Source: Luteimonas sp. MC1750 (lineage in GTDB: Bacteria > Pseudomonadota > Gammaproteobacteria > Xanthomonadales > Xanthomonadaceae). From it: a stretch of DNA of 64,000 nt. The stretch's first letter is position 1. Every line of letters begins with the position of its first letter. The stretch is taken from contig NZ_CP067113.1 in the NCBI RefSeq assembly GCF_016615955.1, positions 1,736,001 to 1,800,000 of the forward strand, written 5' to 3'. The position numbers were made by a program, and so were the translations under genes. Below the pieces are notes generated by a model, which had not been told where the DNA came from, made no database searches, and worked only from the letters and a program-made list of their open reading frames with translations. Positions 1-10,719 of the stretch are shown piece after piece.

Positions 1-1937
1 GAGCGCAGCACGCGAAGCCAGCCGGCGCCGAGGCGCTCGCCGTCGCGGGTGATCACCGAATCGCCAGGCTCGAGCCCTGCCTGCAGCGCGCGCGCCTCGG
101 CCAGCGAGTCGGCCACGTGCAGGCGTGCCAGCAGGCGGCGGATCGCCAGCGGACCGCGCACGCGCGAGGCGAGCGAAGTCGGCGCGAACGCGTCCTGTCC
201 GGTTTCGGACGACACCAGCGCGATGCGCCCGTCGCCCAGGTCGGCCAGCGCTTCGACCAGTGCTTCCGGGCTGTCCACCAGCACGCCTTCGATCATCTGG
301 CCGAGCGCACCCTCGACCGCGTTCTCCCAGCCCGCCTCGACCTCCAGCGCCTCGCCGACGCGGGTCGAGGAATCCAGGTCGTGCTGGCGCAGCCAGGCCA
401 TCGCCGCGCCCTGCTCCTGGCCCAGCGCCGCATGCTGCAGCGTCTCCAGCGAGGACAGCCGGCCGCGGCCCTCCTGGGCCTGCTTGCGGACGTCGGAGAT
501 CTCCTGCTGGGCGGCGCGCTGCTGGTCCTGCAGGTCGAGCGCGGCCTGCTTGCGCGCGTCGAGGTTCTCGTTGAGACCTTCCAGCGCGATCTTCTGCGCC
601 TCGTGTTCCTCGGCCACGCCGGCGAAGGCCTCGGCCAGCGCATCGAGATCGAGCGCGGAACGCTCGCCCGACAGGGCCTCGCGGCGGCGGCCGGACTCCA
701 GCGACTGGCGGTCGAGATAGTCGACCCGGGTGCGCTCGACGTCGGCCGCGCGCGCGGCTTCGCCGGCCTCGCGGCTGTGCGCGTCCCAGCGTTCCTGCCA
801 GTCGGCCAGCGCGGCCTCGGCGTCGCGCAGCGCGTCCTGGCGGACCTCGTCGCTTTCGCGCAGGGCTTCCAGCGCGGGTTCGGCCTCGGCGATCGATTCC
901 TCCAGGATCGCCAGCCGCTCCTCGTCGCCGCCGATATGCAGGGCCAGCTCGGCGATCGCGTCCTCGGCCTCTTCGCGCGCGCGCACCAGGCGCTGCGACA
1001 GCTCCTGCTGGTGGGCGATCTGCTGCTCGATGCGCGCCAGCGTACCGCCGACCTCGTAGCCGGCCGCCTGGGCGCGGCCGAGCGCCTCCATGGCCTCCTC
1101 GCGTCGCACGCGGCCTTCCTCGAGCTCGCGCTCGGCCTCGCGCTGCTCGGCGATCAGCTGCTGCAGCCGGGTCTCTTCCTGTGCAAGGCCTTCGCGCAGG
1201 CGCGACAGGCGGGCGTCCAGGGCGCGGAACTCCAGCGCCTTCCACTCGGCGTCCCGCACCCGGCGCTCGGCCTGGATGGCGGTGTACTGCTCGGCCTGGC
1301 GGGCCTGGCGCGCGAGGTGGGTCAGCTGCTTGCCGACCTCCTCGCGCAGGTCGCCGAGGCGGTCGAGGTTCTCGCGGGTGTGGCGGATCCGGGTCTCGGT
1401 TTCCCTGCGGCGCTCCTTGTACTTGGAGATGCCGGCGGCCTCTTCCAGGTACACGCGCAGCTCTTCGGGCTTGGCTTCGATGATCTGGCTGATCATCCCC
1501 TGCTCGATGATCGAGTAGCTGCGCGGGCCGAGGCCGGTGCCGAGGAACAGGTCGGTGATGTCGCGCCGGCGGCACTTGGCGCCGTTGAGGTAGTAGCTGC
1601 TCTGGCCGTCGCGCGAGACCAGGCGCTTGACCGAGATCTCGTTGAAGGCCGCGAATTCGCCGGTGATGGTGTGGTCGCTGTTGTCGAAGATCAGCTCGAC
1701 GGTCGCCTGCGACACCGGCTTGCGCGCCGTCGAGCCGGAGAAGATCACGTCGGTCAGCGAGTCGCCCCTGAGGCGGCTGGCCGAACTCTCGCCCATCACC
1801 CAGCGCACCGCGTCGATGATGTTCGACTTGCCGCACCCGTTCGGACCCACCACGCCGGTCATGTTGGTCGGCAGGTGCAGGGTGGTCGGGTCGACGAAGG
1901 ACTTGAATCCGGAGAGCTTGATCGTGGACAGGCGCAT
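1..1937 (-). CDS. smc: Chromosome segregation ATPase SMC (partial, N-terminal half)
   Basis: SMC is the ATPase of the bacterial condensin that organises and separates chromosomes together with ScpA and ScpB, both encoded about 16 kb away in this window. The protein starts MRLSTIKLSGFKSFVDPTT and carries the Walker A motif GPNGCGKSN near residue 32. A long Glu/Arg/Ala-rich coiled coil follows. The last 100 or so visible residues, up to the window edge, look like the hinge domain (for example GDSVITRDGERLGAGWLRV). The second coiled-coil arm and the C-terminal head with the ABC signature and Walker B lie outside the window. The ATG at 1937 is chosen because the family's conserved N-terminus begins there. 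Identification is firm; only the incompleteness is notable. Confidence 0.95.
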   Translation of the reverse strand, partial: MRLSTIKLSGFKSFVDPTTLHLPTNMTGVVGPNGCGKSNIIDAVRWVMGESSASRLRGDSLTDVIFSGSTARKPVSQATVELIFDNSDHTITGEFAAFNEISVKRLVSRDGQSSYYLNGAKCRRRDITDLFLGTGLGPRSYSIIEQGMISQIIEAKPEELRVYLEEAAGISKYKERRRETETRIRHTRENLDRLGDLREEVGKQLTHLARQARQAEQYTAIQAERRVRDAEWKALEFRALDARLSRLREGLAQEETRLQQLIAEQREAERELEEGRVRREEAMEALGRAQAAGYEVGGTLARIEQQIAHQQELSQRLVRAREEAEDAIAELALHIGGDEERLAILEESIAEAEPALEALRESDEVRQDALRDAEAALADWQERWDAHSREAGEAARAADVERTRVDYLDRQSLESGRRREALSGERSALDLDALAEAFAGVAEEHEAQKIALEGLNENLDARKQAALDLQDQQRAAQQEISDVRKQAQEGRGRLSSLETLQHAALGQEQGAAMAWLRQHDLDSSTRVGEALEVEAGWENAVEGALGQMIEGVLVDSPEALVEALADLGDGRIALVSSETGQDAFAPTSLASRVRGPLAIRRLLARLHVADSLAEARALQAGLEPGDSVITRDGERLGAGWLRVLR

Positions 1938-2034
1938 GCGGCGGTCGGTGGCCTCGGCGGCGCACGGGCAGGCCGTGGCGCGGTCGGTGACGGGATTGGT
2001 GCGTGAATGCGGCCCGGCGGGCCGGCATCGCCGC

Positions 2035-2040
2035 AGTATA
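2035..2040 (-). promoter_or_regulatory. Candidate -10 box for smc
   Basis: On the minus strand this reads TATACT, a good sigma-70 -10 element. Transcription from it would leave a leader of about 90 bases before the smc ATG. No convincing -35 box was seen, so this is a pattern match only. Confidence 0.35.
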
Positions 2041-2173
2041 GCGGCAGGCGTGGGGCCCGGCCCCGGCCCGCCCGGCCGCGGCAAGTCCCGATCCGCGGAG
2101 GGCCGGAGCCCCGATGCCGCCCGCCCTCCGGCGCGCCCAGCATCGCGGCATGGACACCCTGCCAACGGCCCGC

Positions 2174-3103
2174 ATGCAAATTCCCGGCACACCCCGGACC
2201 GGGCTTCGCGTGGCCGTCCTTGCCCTGGCCCTGGGCGTCGCGTCGGCGCCGGGACCGGTCCTGGCGCAGGCGCCGGGGCGCGACGAGGGGCTGATGCTGG
2301 CCGCCTCGCTGTCCCGCGCGCACGGCCTGACCACGCCTCGCCCGGTTGACGAGTACTGGGTGAGCGAAAAGCTCGACGGAGTGCGGGCGCGGTGGGACGG
2401 CCGCAGGCTGTGGACCCGCGGCGGCCTGCCGGTGGACGCCCCGGCCTGGTTCACCGCCGGCTGGCCGGCGCTGCGGATGGACGGGGAGCTGTGGCTGGGC
2501 CGGGGCCGCTTCGAGGAGGCCAGCAGCCTGGTCCGCAATCCGCCGGCGGACGACGCGCCCTGGCGCGCGATGCGCTTCGTCGTCTTCGACCTGCCCGGCG
2601 ATCCCGGAAGCTTCGGGGAGCGGGTCCTGGCGATGCGGCGGCTCGCCGGTCCAGGGATCGCGCCTTGGCTGCGCCCGGTCGCCCAGTCGCGGGTGGCCGA
2701 CGGCGCGCAGCTGCGCGCGCGGCTGGACGCCGTGCTTGCGGCCGGAGGCGAGGGGCTGATGCTGCACCACGACGCCGCCCGCTACGTCGCGGGCCGCCAT
2801 CCGGACCTGCTCAAGCTGAAGCCGCACGACGATGCCGAGGCGCGGGTCGTCGGCCACCTGCCGGGCCGCGGGAAATACGCCGGGATGGTCGGTGCCCTGC
2901 TGGTCGAGCGCGCGGACGGCTCGCGCTTCCGCCTGGGCAGCGGACTGGACGACGCGGAGCGTGCCTCGCCCCCGGCGGTCGGGAGCCTGGTCACCTATCG
3001 CTACAGCGGCCTGACCGTGAACGGACTGCCGCGCTTCCCGCGCTACCTGCGGCTGCGGGAGCCGCCTGGCGCAACCGGCGAGCCGACGGCGGCCTCCCCC
3101 TGA
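2174..3103 (+). CDS. Exported ATP-dependent DNA ligase (LigE/Lig E-like)
   Basis: This is a small ATP-dependent DNA ligase of the proteobacterial LigE type, which seals nicks and is thought to act in the periplasm. The adenylation motif EKLDGVRARW is present, with the nucleophilic lysine at residue 66. Later motifs include DGELW, EGLMLHH and LLKLKPH. The C-terminal OB-like part contains GKYAGMVGALLVE. A signal peptide covers about residues 1-32 (RTGLRVAVLALALGVASA, then an AQA-like cleavage site), agreeing with the family's known leader. The ATG at 2174 is preferred because it gives a compact signal peptide; the ATG at 2150 is also possible. The length of 309 residues fits the family. It is transcribed divergently from smc and appears to be a single gene. 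Confidence 0.85.
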   Translation: MQIPGTPRTGLRVAVLALALGVASAPGPVLAQAPGRDEGLMLAASLSRAHGLTTPRPVDEYWVSEKLDGVRARWDGRRLWTRGGLPVDAPAWFTAGWPALRMDGELWLGRGRFEEASSLVRNPPADDAPWRAMRFVVFDLPGDPGSFGERVLAMRRLAGPGIAPWLRPVAQSRVADGAQLRARLDAVLAAGGEGLMLHHDAARYVAGRHPDLLKLKPHDDAEARVVGHLPGRGKYAGMVGALLVERADGSRFRLGSGLDDAERASPPAVGSLVTYRYSGLTVNGLPRFPRYLRLREPPGATGEPTAASP

Positions 3104-3143
3104 CCCGCTGCCGCGTCACGCGGGTCATGACGCCCGGACCTGG

Positions 3144-4328
<1,185 letters not shown>

Positions 4329-4388
4329 CGCCACTCCCGGGGTTGTTCCCCGTCATGCGGTGCCGGGGTCGCTGCGTTATCCTCGCAA

Positions 4389-4402
4389 TGTAACTGCTTT
4401 CA
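4389..4402. promoter_or_regulatory. Candidate LacI-family operator
   Basis: The 14-mer TGTAACTGCTTTCA matches 12 of 14 positions of the general LacI-family consensus TGWAARCGYTTWCA. It lies in the 124-base divergent gap between the ABC ATPase gene (minus) and the GH1 beta-glucosidase gene (plus), a usual place for local sugar repressors. No LacI-family regulator is encoded within the window, so the cognate protein would be elsewhere. Confidence 0.4.
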
Positions 4403-4452
4403 TCGCATCTCCGCGCATCTTCGCGCATTGCCGCGCCCCTGGAGCACCGCCC

Positions 4453-5832
4453 ATGTCCGACGCCCCCGCCCGTGCCCGGGACGCCAGCTTTCCCGACGGT
4501 TTCCTCTGGGGCGCCGCCACCGCCGCGCACCAGATCGAGGGCTCGCCGCTGGCCGATGGCGCCGGCGCCAGCATCTGGACCCGCTTCGCGCACACGCCGG
4601 GCATGACCCTCAACGGCGACACCGGCGATGTCGCCTGCGACCACTACCGGCGCTGGAAGCAGGACGTCGCGCTGATGCGCGAACTGGGGCTCAGGGCCTA
4701 CCGCTTCAGCGTGTCCTGGTCGCGCATCCATCCCGAGGGCACCGGCCGCGTCAACCAGGCGGGCCTGGACTTCTATTCGCGCCTGGTCGACGAGCTGCTG
4801 GAAAACGGCATCGAACCGCTGGTCACCCTGTTCCACTGGGACCTGCCGGCCGCGCTCGACGATCGCGGTGGCTGGCTCAACCGCGACTGCGCCGACTGGT
4901 TCGCGGAATACGGCAGCACGCTGTACCGCGCGCTCGACGGCCGGGTGAAGAAATGGGCGACGATCAACGAGCCCTGGGTGGTCACCGACGGCGGCTACCT
5001 GCACGGCGCGCTGGCCCCCGGCCACCGCAGCCGCTACGAGGCGCCGATCGCCGCGCACAACCTGATGCGCGCGCACGGCGCCGCGGTGCAGGCCTACCGC
5101 GCCGAGGGCGCGCACGAGATCGGCCTGGTGGTGAACATCGAGCCGAAGTATCCGGCCAGCGACTCGGCCGAAGACGCCGCGGCCGTGCGCCGCGCGCATG
5201 CCTACATGAACGAGCAGTTCCTGCATCCGGCCCTGCTCGGCCATTATCCGCCGGAGCTGAAGGACATCTTCGGCGATGCCTGGCCGGACTGGCCGGCGCA
5301 TGACTTCGCGCTGATCCGCCAGCCGCTCGACTTCGTCGGCATCAACTACTACACCCGCAGCGTCACCGCCGCCGGCGACAGCTACCCGCAGCGGACCGCG
5401 GTGGTGCGGCAGCCGCTGGGCACCTATACCGAGACCGGCTGGGAAGTCTTCCCGCAGGGGCTCACCGACCTGCTGCTGTGGTTCAAGGACACCTACGGCG
5501 ACCTGCCGGTCTACATCACCGAGAACGGCGCCGCGTTCTTCGATCCGCCGGTGGCCGAGGACGGGCGCGTGCGTGACCCGCTGCGCACCGGCTACCTGCG
5601 CAAGCACCTGGGCGCCATCCACGACGCGATCGCGGCCGGTGTGGACGTGCGCGGCTACATGGCCTGGTCGCTGCTGGACAACCTCGAATGGTCACTCGGG
5701 TATTCGAAGCGCTTTGGTATCGTCCATGTGAACTACGCCACCCAGGAGCGCACGCCCAAGGACAGCGCGCGCTGGTACTCCGGGGTGATCGCCAGCAACG
5801 GGCGGACGCTGTCCGATCCGCTTCCCTACTGA
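4453..5832 (+). CDS. GH1 family beta-glucosidase
   Basis: This is a 459-residue glycoside hydrolase family 1 enzyme that releases glucose from the non-reducing end of short beta-glucosides. The retaining catalytic pair is intact: acid/base Glu173 in TINEPW and nucleophile Glu357 in YITENG. The N-terminal FPDGFLWGAATAAHQIEG and C-terminal MAWSLLDNLEWSLGY motifs are standard. No signal peptide is seen, so it should act in the cytoplasm on oligosaccharides imported by the neighbouring transporter. The ATG at 4453 has GGAG about nine bases upstream. The next gene, 6-phosphogluconolactonase, follows after 21 bases and is probably co-transcribed. Confidence 0.95.
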   Translation: MSDAPARARDASFPDGFLWGAATAAHQIEGSPLADGAGASIWTRFAHTPGMTLNGDTGDVACDHYRRWKQDVALMRELGLRAYRFSVSWSRIHPEGTGRVNQAGLDFYSRLVDELLENGIEPLVTLFHWDLPAALDDRGGWLNRDCADWFAEYGSTLYRALDGRVKKWATINEPWVVTDGGYLHGALAPGHRSRYEAPIAAHNLMRAHGAAVQAYRAEGAHEIGLVVNIEPKYPASDSAEDAAAVRRAHAYMNEQFLHPALLGHYPPELKDIFGDAWPDWPAHDFALIRQPLDFVGINYYTRSVTAAGDSYPQRTAVVRQPLGTYTETGWEVFPQGLTDLLLWFKDTYGDLPVYITENGAAFFDPPVAEDGRVRDPLRTGYLRKHLGAIHDAIAAGVDVRGYMAWSLLDNLEWSLGYSKRFGIVHVNYATQERTPKDSARWYSGVIASNGRTLSDPLPY

Positions 5833-5853
5833 TCCGAGGATCCCGGCGCCGGC

Positions 5854-6603
5854 ATGCATGACCTTTCCCTGCACACCGGTCCCCATGGCGGCACGCGGCT
5901 CCGCGACGGCGTCGAGTTCCAGTCGTACCAGGACCGCACGCAGTGGGCATGGGCCGCGGCGGTCATCCTCTCGGCGGCGCTGCGCCGCGCACTCGAGGCC
6001 CAGGGCCGCACGCGGCTGCTGCTGTCCGGGGGGCGCACGCCGGGCCCCGCCTACGCCGCACTCGCGCGTGCCCCGTTGGCCTGGGACCGGGTGGACGTCG
6101 CCCTGGTCGACGAGCGCTGGCTGCTGCCCGACGACCCCGACAGCAACGCGCGCATGGTGCGCGAGTCGCTGCTGGTCGAATGCGCCGCGGCGACGCGCTT
6201 CGAATCGATCACCCGCGCGGGGCGCGGCTTCGCCGAGGCGGTGACGATCGCCAACATGCACGCCGCGCATCCGGCCAGCGTGGTGGTGCTGGGCATGGGC
6301 GAGGACGGGCATGTCGGCTCGCTGTTCCCGGGCATGGTCGGGCTGGCCGACGCCCTCGCCTCGCCGCGGCCCTACGTGGCCGTCGACGCCACGGGTTGCC
6401 CGGGCGCCGGCCGCTTCACGCGACGGATCAGCCTGACGCCCGCGGGACTCGCCTCCGCCAGCACGCGCCTGCTGCTGATCCGCGGCGCGCGCAAGCGCGA
6501 GCTGCTGGACCAGGTGCTGGCCGGCGACGATCCGATGGAGTTTCCGGTGCGCATCGCCTTCACCACGCCGGGCGCCGCGCTCCGGATCCTCTGGTGCCCG
6601 TGA
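5854..6603 (+). CDS. pgl: 6-phosphogluconolactonase
   Basis: The enzyme hydrolyses 6-phosphogluconolactone to 6-phosphogluconate in the oxidative pentose phosphate and Entner-Doudoroff routes. Family motifs include LLLSGGRTPGPAYAAL near residue 55, VALVDERWL, and the signature GMGEDGHVGSLFPG. At 249 residues it is a normal DevB/SOL-type enzyme with no leader. It lies 21 bases after the GH1 gene, linking glucose release from beta-glucosides directly to glucose-6-phosphate oxidation. It faces the minus-strand glycosidase gene across a short convergent gap. Confidence 0.92.
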   Translation: MHDLSLHTGPHGGTRLRDGVEFQSYQDRTQWAWAAAVILSAALRRALEAQGRTRLLLSGGRTPGPAYAALARAPLAWDRVDVALVDERWLLPDDPDSNARMVRESLLVECAAATRFESITRAGRGFAEAVTIANMHAAHPASVVVLGMGEDGHVGSLFPGMVGLADALASPRPYVAVDATGCPGAGRFTRRISLTPAGLASASTRLLLIRGARKRELLDQVLAGDDPMEFPVRIAFTTPGAALRILWCP

Positions 6604-6646
6604 CCGCGTAGCCGGTCCGATCCGTCCGGCGCGGCCCCGGCCGCCG

Positions 6647-9600
6647 TCAGGGCTGCAGGTCGACGACCACGCGTGCGCCGGCATGCGGGATGCGAAGTTC
6701 GCGGCCCTCCCAGGTCAGCGGCACGCCATCGAGGGTCGCGGCCCCGGGCTCGCCCGCCCAGGGCCAGGGCAGCACCAGCCCGCCCGGCGGAAGGCCGGCG
6801 TCCGCCGCGATCTCGAGCACCAGCTGCGCACCTTCGCGCCGCAGGCGATAGCCGAGCGTCCCCTGCGGCGTACGCATGCCGGCCAGCGCGACGCCGCTGC
6901 CGTCCAGCCACGACGTGGGTACGCCGGCTGCCAGCACCACGCTGTCGTCGGACTCACGGACGTAGGCGAACATGTCCAGGGCGGACCGCACGAAGTCGGA
7001 CGCGACCCAGGCGTGCGGCAGGTCGCCGAGGAAGAACGGGGTGCGCGGCGTCGGCGTGACCACCTCGGCCCACTGGTTCCAGGCCGGCGGCGCGCGGTCG
7101 TCGAGGAACCATTGGGCCGCGTCCCAGGCGCGGTCGCGCCAGCCCAGGCGGACGAAGGCCCCGACGTTGCGCCACTCGTAGGGCGTGTACGCATCCCACG
7201 CGCGCGTCCCGTCGCGGCGCTCGGCGAACTCGCGCCAGTAGCGCTCGAAGGTGTTGCGCAGGCGGTCGGGTGGCAGGTTGGCCAGCTCGCCGCCGGGCGC
7301 GAGCGCGATGGTGGTCGAGGTGGCGTCGAAGTCGCCCAGCTCCGCGGCGCCCGGCAGGTAGTCGATGCCGTGGCGGCTCGCGGCGGCATCGAGCGAGGCC
7401 AGCAGGTCGGCGCGGAACCGGTCGCGCGCGACCGCCATGCGCGCCGCATCGTCCGCCCTGCCCAGCGCCGCGGCCAGCTGCACCGCGTCCTTGTATCCGC
7501 GCAGCGCCCAGAAGTTGTCCCAGTACGCATGCATCGGCTTGGCCGAATAGCCTTCGTGGCTGATCGAGGCCGGCATCATTCCGTAGAAGGCCGGGTCCTG
7601 CGCGCGGTTGGCGGCAGTGCGATCGCTCTGCGCCAGCGCTTCCATGTACTCCCAGGCCGCGAGCACGTGCGGCCACATGCGCTCGAGGAAGGCGTCGTCG
7701 CCGGTGTGGCGCCAGTACTCGGCGATGTTGAAGATCAACTCGCCGTGGCTGTCGTTCTCGGGAACCGGGTCGCTGCCGCGGTCGTCGACGCAGCACGGCA
7801 CCTTGCCGTCGTCGAACTGGAAGGGCGCGTACCACGCGAGGTAGTCGCGCACCGCGTCGGCCCGGCCCATGCGCAGCAGGCCTTCGGAAATCATCGCGCC
7901 GTCGCGGATCCAGCTGCGCGAGTATGACCGCGTGCCCGGCTGCAGCCGCGGCCCGACGCGCGAGACCAGCATGTGGGCGAGCGCGGTGCGCAGCGTGTCG
8001 GCCAGCGCCTGGCCTTGCGGCGGCACGTCCAGGCGCACCTGGTCGAGCGTGCCGCGCCAGTGCGCCGCGACCTCCTGCTGCAGCGTGTCCGCGTCCCACC
8101 AGCGCCGCGCCGGCGCGCTGCTTCCGGTCATCGGCACCATGACCTCGACGCTCTGCACCGCGCCCGGTGCCAGGCGCATGCGCCAGACCAGCGCCGCCGA
8201 AGCCAGGCCGGTCGGATCGTTCGCCACGCGCACCGTGCCCGGAAGCCTGCCGCCCGCCAGGTGCTGGACGACGTCGCCGGCGTCGAAGGCCGATGCGAAC
8301 GAGGCGTCGGGCACCTGCTTGGCGAACACGCGCGGAACGCCCGCCACCGTGACCATGCCGCCATCGACCCCGATCGCGGCGATCCGGCTGACCCCGCCGA
8401 TGGTGTTGAGGAACTGGGCCGGCGGATTGACCTGCAGCGGCCGCGCCGCCAGCGCGAGCTGGAGGTCCTGGGCGCGCCCGCTGGTATTGGCCAGCCGGTA
8501 GCGCAGCACCAGCTGCGACCGCTCCGGCGTGCCGGCGGCGAACGCGGTGATGCGCAGCGAGAAATCGTCGTGGCGCCAGTCCACGCTGGGAATCGGCAGG
8601 TAGCCGTCCTGCAGCGACTGGCGCGGCGTCACGTCGGCCCAGCTCACCAGCCGGCCGCCGGCGATGACGAAGGGCTCGACGCTGAAGCCGCCGCGCGCCA
8701 CTTCCACCGCGCCATCCTCGCCCAGCAAACCCTGCTGCAGACCGCCGTCCAGCCCCAGGATGGTCCAGTACGGCTGCTCGCCGCTGAAGCCGCGCGGGTA
8801 GCGGCCACGCGGCAGGTCGGCCGCCACCGCGCGCACGAAGTCGTTGGGATGCGCGCTGAACGCGAGCGGCTTCACCGCGGCTTCGGCGAGCGCGAACTCC
8901 GCGCCGGGTCCCTCCAGCAGGTCGAGCGCGATCCAGCGCGCCTCGGCCTCCGGCAGGGCGATCCAGTCGCGCCCGCCATCGCCACCCTCGACGGTGCGCG
9001 GGTCGCGCCAGGCGACTCCGTCCTCCGACAGCTGTACCCGATAGCGCGAGGCCTGCCGGCCCGGCAGCCAGTCCAGCACCAGGCCGCCGAATTCACGGAC
9101 GCTGCCCAGGTCGAGCACGAGCCGCTGGCCGCCCCTGACCACCGGCGCGCGCCAGGCGCTGGCCCTGTCCGCGTCGACCGCCGCCGCGGCCCCGCCTGCC
9201 GTAGCCATTGCCGTGGCGGCGAGCGGGCCGTCGTCCGAAGGTGCAAGGGTGCTGAAGGCCAGTTGATCGAAGCAGACCGAGCCCCGCCCGCCGACGCGGT
9301 TGTAGACCACGAGTTCCATCGCGGCGCTGGCGCGCAGCACCGGGTCCGGATCCGGCCCCCAGGCCTTGACGATGTGCCGCGCCTTGTAGCGCTGCGGCGT
9401 CCAGCGCGACGGCGGCTCGACCGACGTGCGGTTGGCCCACCAGACGTTGTCGCCGCTGGCATCGACCAGCTTGAACTGCAGGTCGTTGGCCGGCGCATCG
9501 CCACGCAGCTGGAGGTCGAAGCGGTAGTTGCCGGGGAACTCCAGGGGCAGCGCGCGCCGGATGCCCGCGTGGCCGGAGACGCCGTTGAAATCGTAGTCCA

Positions 9601-9868
9601 GGCACAGGGCGCGTCCCTCCGCGCCTTCGACCGCGCGGATCGAGGCGCGGACCTGGTCGGAGGCGACCACGCTCCAGGCCGGCGGGTCTTCGAAGCCGTC
9701 GAGCACCTGCGTGGACAGGACCTCCTGCGCGACGGCGGGCACGACGACCGCCAGCCATCCCGCCAGCGCGGCCAGCACGGCCGTCGCCGCCCTGCCCCTT
9801 CGGCCACGCCTGCCCGCGACCCGCTGCACCCGGCACCGCGCACCCTGCAAACCCGTGTCCTCCACCAT
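6647..9868 (-). CDS. Exported discoidin (F5/8 type C)-domain six-hairpin glycosidase
   Basis: This large (1073 residue) exported protein has an N-terminal signal segment (AATAVLAALAGWLAVVVPAVAQ) after a long basic n-region. The first 150 residues form a carbohydrate-binding-like beta domain (YRFDLQLRGDAPANDLQFKL). An F5/8 type C-like domain follows at about 190-290 (YRVQLSEDGVAW). The C-terminal half is an (alpha/alpha)6 glycosidase-like domain, with SRSWIRDGAMISEGLLRMG and NDSHGELIFNIAEYW as conserved acidic stretches. It is the last gene of the minus-strand transport operon, starting 14 bases after the second permease gene. Specificity cannot be read from sequence; the neighbouring GH144-like protein suggests a beta-glucan substrate. 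Catalytic residues were not assigned. Confidence 0.75.
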   Translation of the reverse strand: MVEDTGLQGARCRVQRVAGRRGRRGRAATAVLAALAGWLAVVVPAVAQEVLSTQVLDGFEDPPAWSVVASDQVRASIRAVEGAEGRALCLDYDFNGVSGHAGIRRALPLEFPGNYRFDLQLRGDAPANDLQFKLVDASGDNVWWANRTSVEPPSRWTPQRYKARHIVKAWGPDPDPVLRASAAMELVVYNRVGGRGSVCFDQLAFSTLAPSDDGPLAATAMATAGGAAAAVDADRASAWRAPVVRGGQRLVLDLGSVREFGGLVLDWLPGRQASRYRVQLSEDGVAWRDPRTVEGGDGGRDWIALPEAEARWIALDLLEGPGAEFALAEAAVKPLAFSAHPNDFVRAVAADLPRGRYPRGFSGEQPYWTILGLDGGLQQGLLGEDGAVEVARGGFSVEPFVIAGGRLVSWADVTPRQSLQDGYLPIPSVDWRHDDFSLRITAFAAGTPERSQLVLRYRLANTSGRAQDLQLALAARPLQVNPPAQFLNTIGGVSRIAAIGVDGGMVTVAGVPRVFAKQVPDASFASAFDAGDVVQHLAGGRLPGTVRVANDPTGLASAALVWRMRLAPGAVQSVEVMVPMTGSSAPARRWWDADTLQQEVAAHWRGTLDQVRLDVPPQGQALADTLRTALAHMLVSRVGPRLQPGTRSYSRSWIRDGAMISEGLLRMGRADAVRDYLAWYAPFQFDDGKVPCCVDDRGSDPVPENDSHGELIFNIAEYWRHTGDDAFLERMWPHVLAAWEYMEALAQSDRTAANRAQDPAFYGMMPASISHEGYSAKPMHAYWDNFWALRGYKDAVQLAAALGRADDAARMAVARDRFRADLLASLDAAASRHGIDYLPGAAELGDFDATSTTIALAPGGELANLPPDRLRNTFERYWREFAERRDGTRAWDAYTPYEWRNVGAFVRLGWRDRAWDAAQWFLDDRAPPAWNQWAEVVTPTPRTPFFLGDLPHAWVASDFVRSALDMFAYVRESDDSVVLAAGVPTSWLDGSGVALAGMRTPQGTLGYRLRREGAQLVLEIAADAGLPPGGLVLPWPWAGEPGAATLDGVPLTWEGRELRIPHAGARVVVDLQP

Positions 9869-9882
9869 CCGTCCGCGCCTCC

Positions 9883-10719
9883 TCAGCCCTTGACGCTGCC
9901 CAGCAGCAGTCCCTGCATGTACCAGCGCTGCAGCGCCAGGAACAGCAGCAGCACCGGCAGCACGGTCACCACGGCGCCGGCCATCATCATCTCGACGTCC
10001 ATGATGTGCTCGCGCGACAGCGCCGCCAGGGCCACCGGCAGCGTGTACCGGTCCTGGTCGGCGAGCACGATCAGCGGCCACATGAAGTCGTTCCACGCGG
10101 CCATGAAGCTGAAGATCGCCAGGGTCACCAGCACTGGCTTGAGCATCGGCAGCACCACCTGGACGAAGATCCGCAGCTCGCCGGCGCCGTCGATGCGCGC
10201 GGCCTCGAGCAGCGCGTCCGGGATCGAACGCGCGTACTGCCGCACCAGGAAGATGCCGAACACGCCGGCCAGCGCCGGCACCACCACGCCGCCAAGCGTG
10301 TTGACCAGGCCGAGCTCCTTCATCAGCAGGAACAGCGGCAGCATCGCCACCTGCGCCGGCACCACCAGGGCCGCGAGCAGGACCTGGAACAGCCGGTCGC
10401 GCCCGCGGAAGCGCAGCTTGGCGAAGGCATAGCCGGCCGCGGTGTTGACCACCAGCGAGCCGAACGTGATGCCCAGCGACACCAGCAGGCTGTTGGCGAA
10501 GGCGCGACCGATGCCGGTGCGCGCGAACAGCTCGCGGTAGTTGTCGAGGGTGACCGCGCTGGGCAGGAGCGGCGGCGGGAAGCCCGAGGCCTCGCCCGTC
10601 GGCATGAACGACACCGAGACCATCCACGCCAGCGGCGCCAGCGCCAGCAGCGCGAATACCGCCAGCGCGCCGTTGACCAGCAGCGCCTGCAGCCGCGAAC
10701 CGCCGACCGGCCGGCTCAT
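9883..10719 (-). CDS. Carbohydrate ABC transporter permease (MalG/UgpE type)
   Basis: This inner-membrane permease of a CUT1 sugar importer has six predicted membrane segments. It carries the cytoplasmic EAA loop (DALLEAARIDGAGELRIFVQVVLPMLKP) that docks the ATPase. At 278 residues it has the usual length for the second subunit. Its ATG overlaps the stop of the preceding permease gene by four bases (ATGA), indicating translational coupling. Its partners are the permease at 10716-11594, the lipoprotein at 11594-12892 and probably the ATPase at 3144-4328. Confidence 0.92.
   Translation of the reverse strand: MSRPVGGSRLQALLVNGALAVFALLALAPLAWMVSVSFMPTGEASGFPPPLLPSAVTLDNYRELFARTGIGRAFANSLLVSLGITFGSLVVNTAAGYAFAKLRFRGRDRLFQVLLAALVVPAQVAMLPLFLLMKELGLVNTLGGVVVPALAGVFGIFLVRQYARSIPDALLEAARIDGAGELRIFVQVVLPMLKPVLVTLAIFSFMAAWNDFMWPLIVLADQDRYTLPVALAALSREHIMDVEMMMAGAVVTVLPVLLLFLALQRWYMQGLLLGSVKG

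Noticed and set aside
117..2006. Very long plus-strand open frame opposite smc
   Set aside because: It is a typical antisense shadow in high-GC DNA; the minus strand encodes a clear SMC protein.
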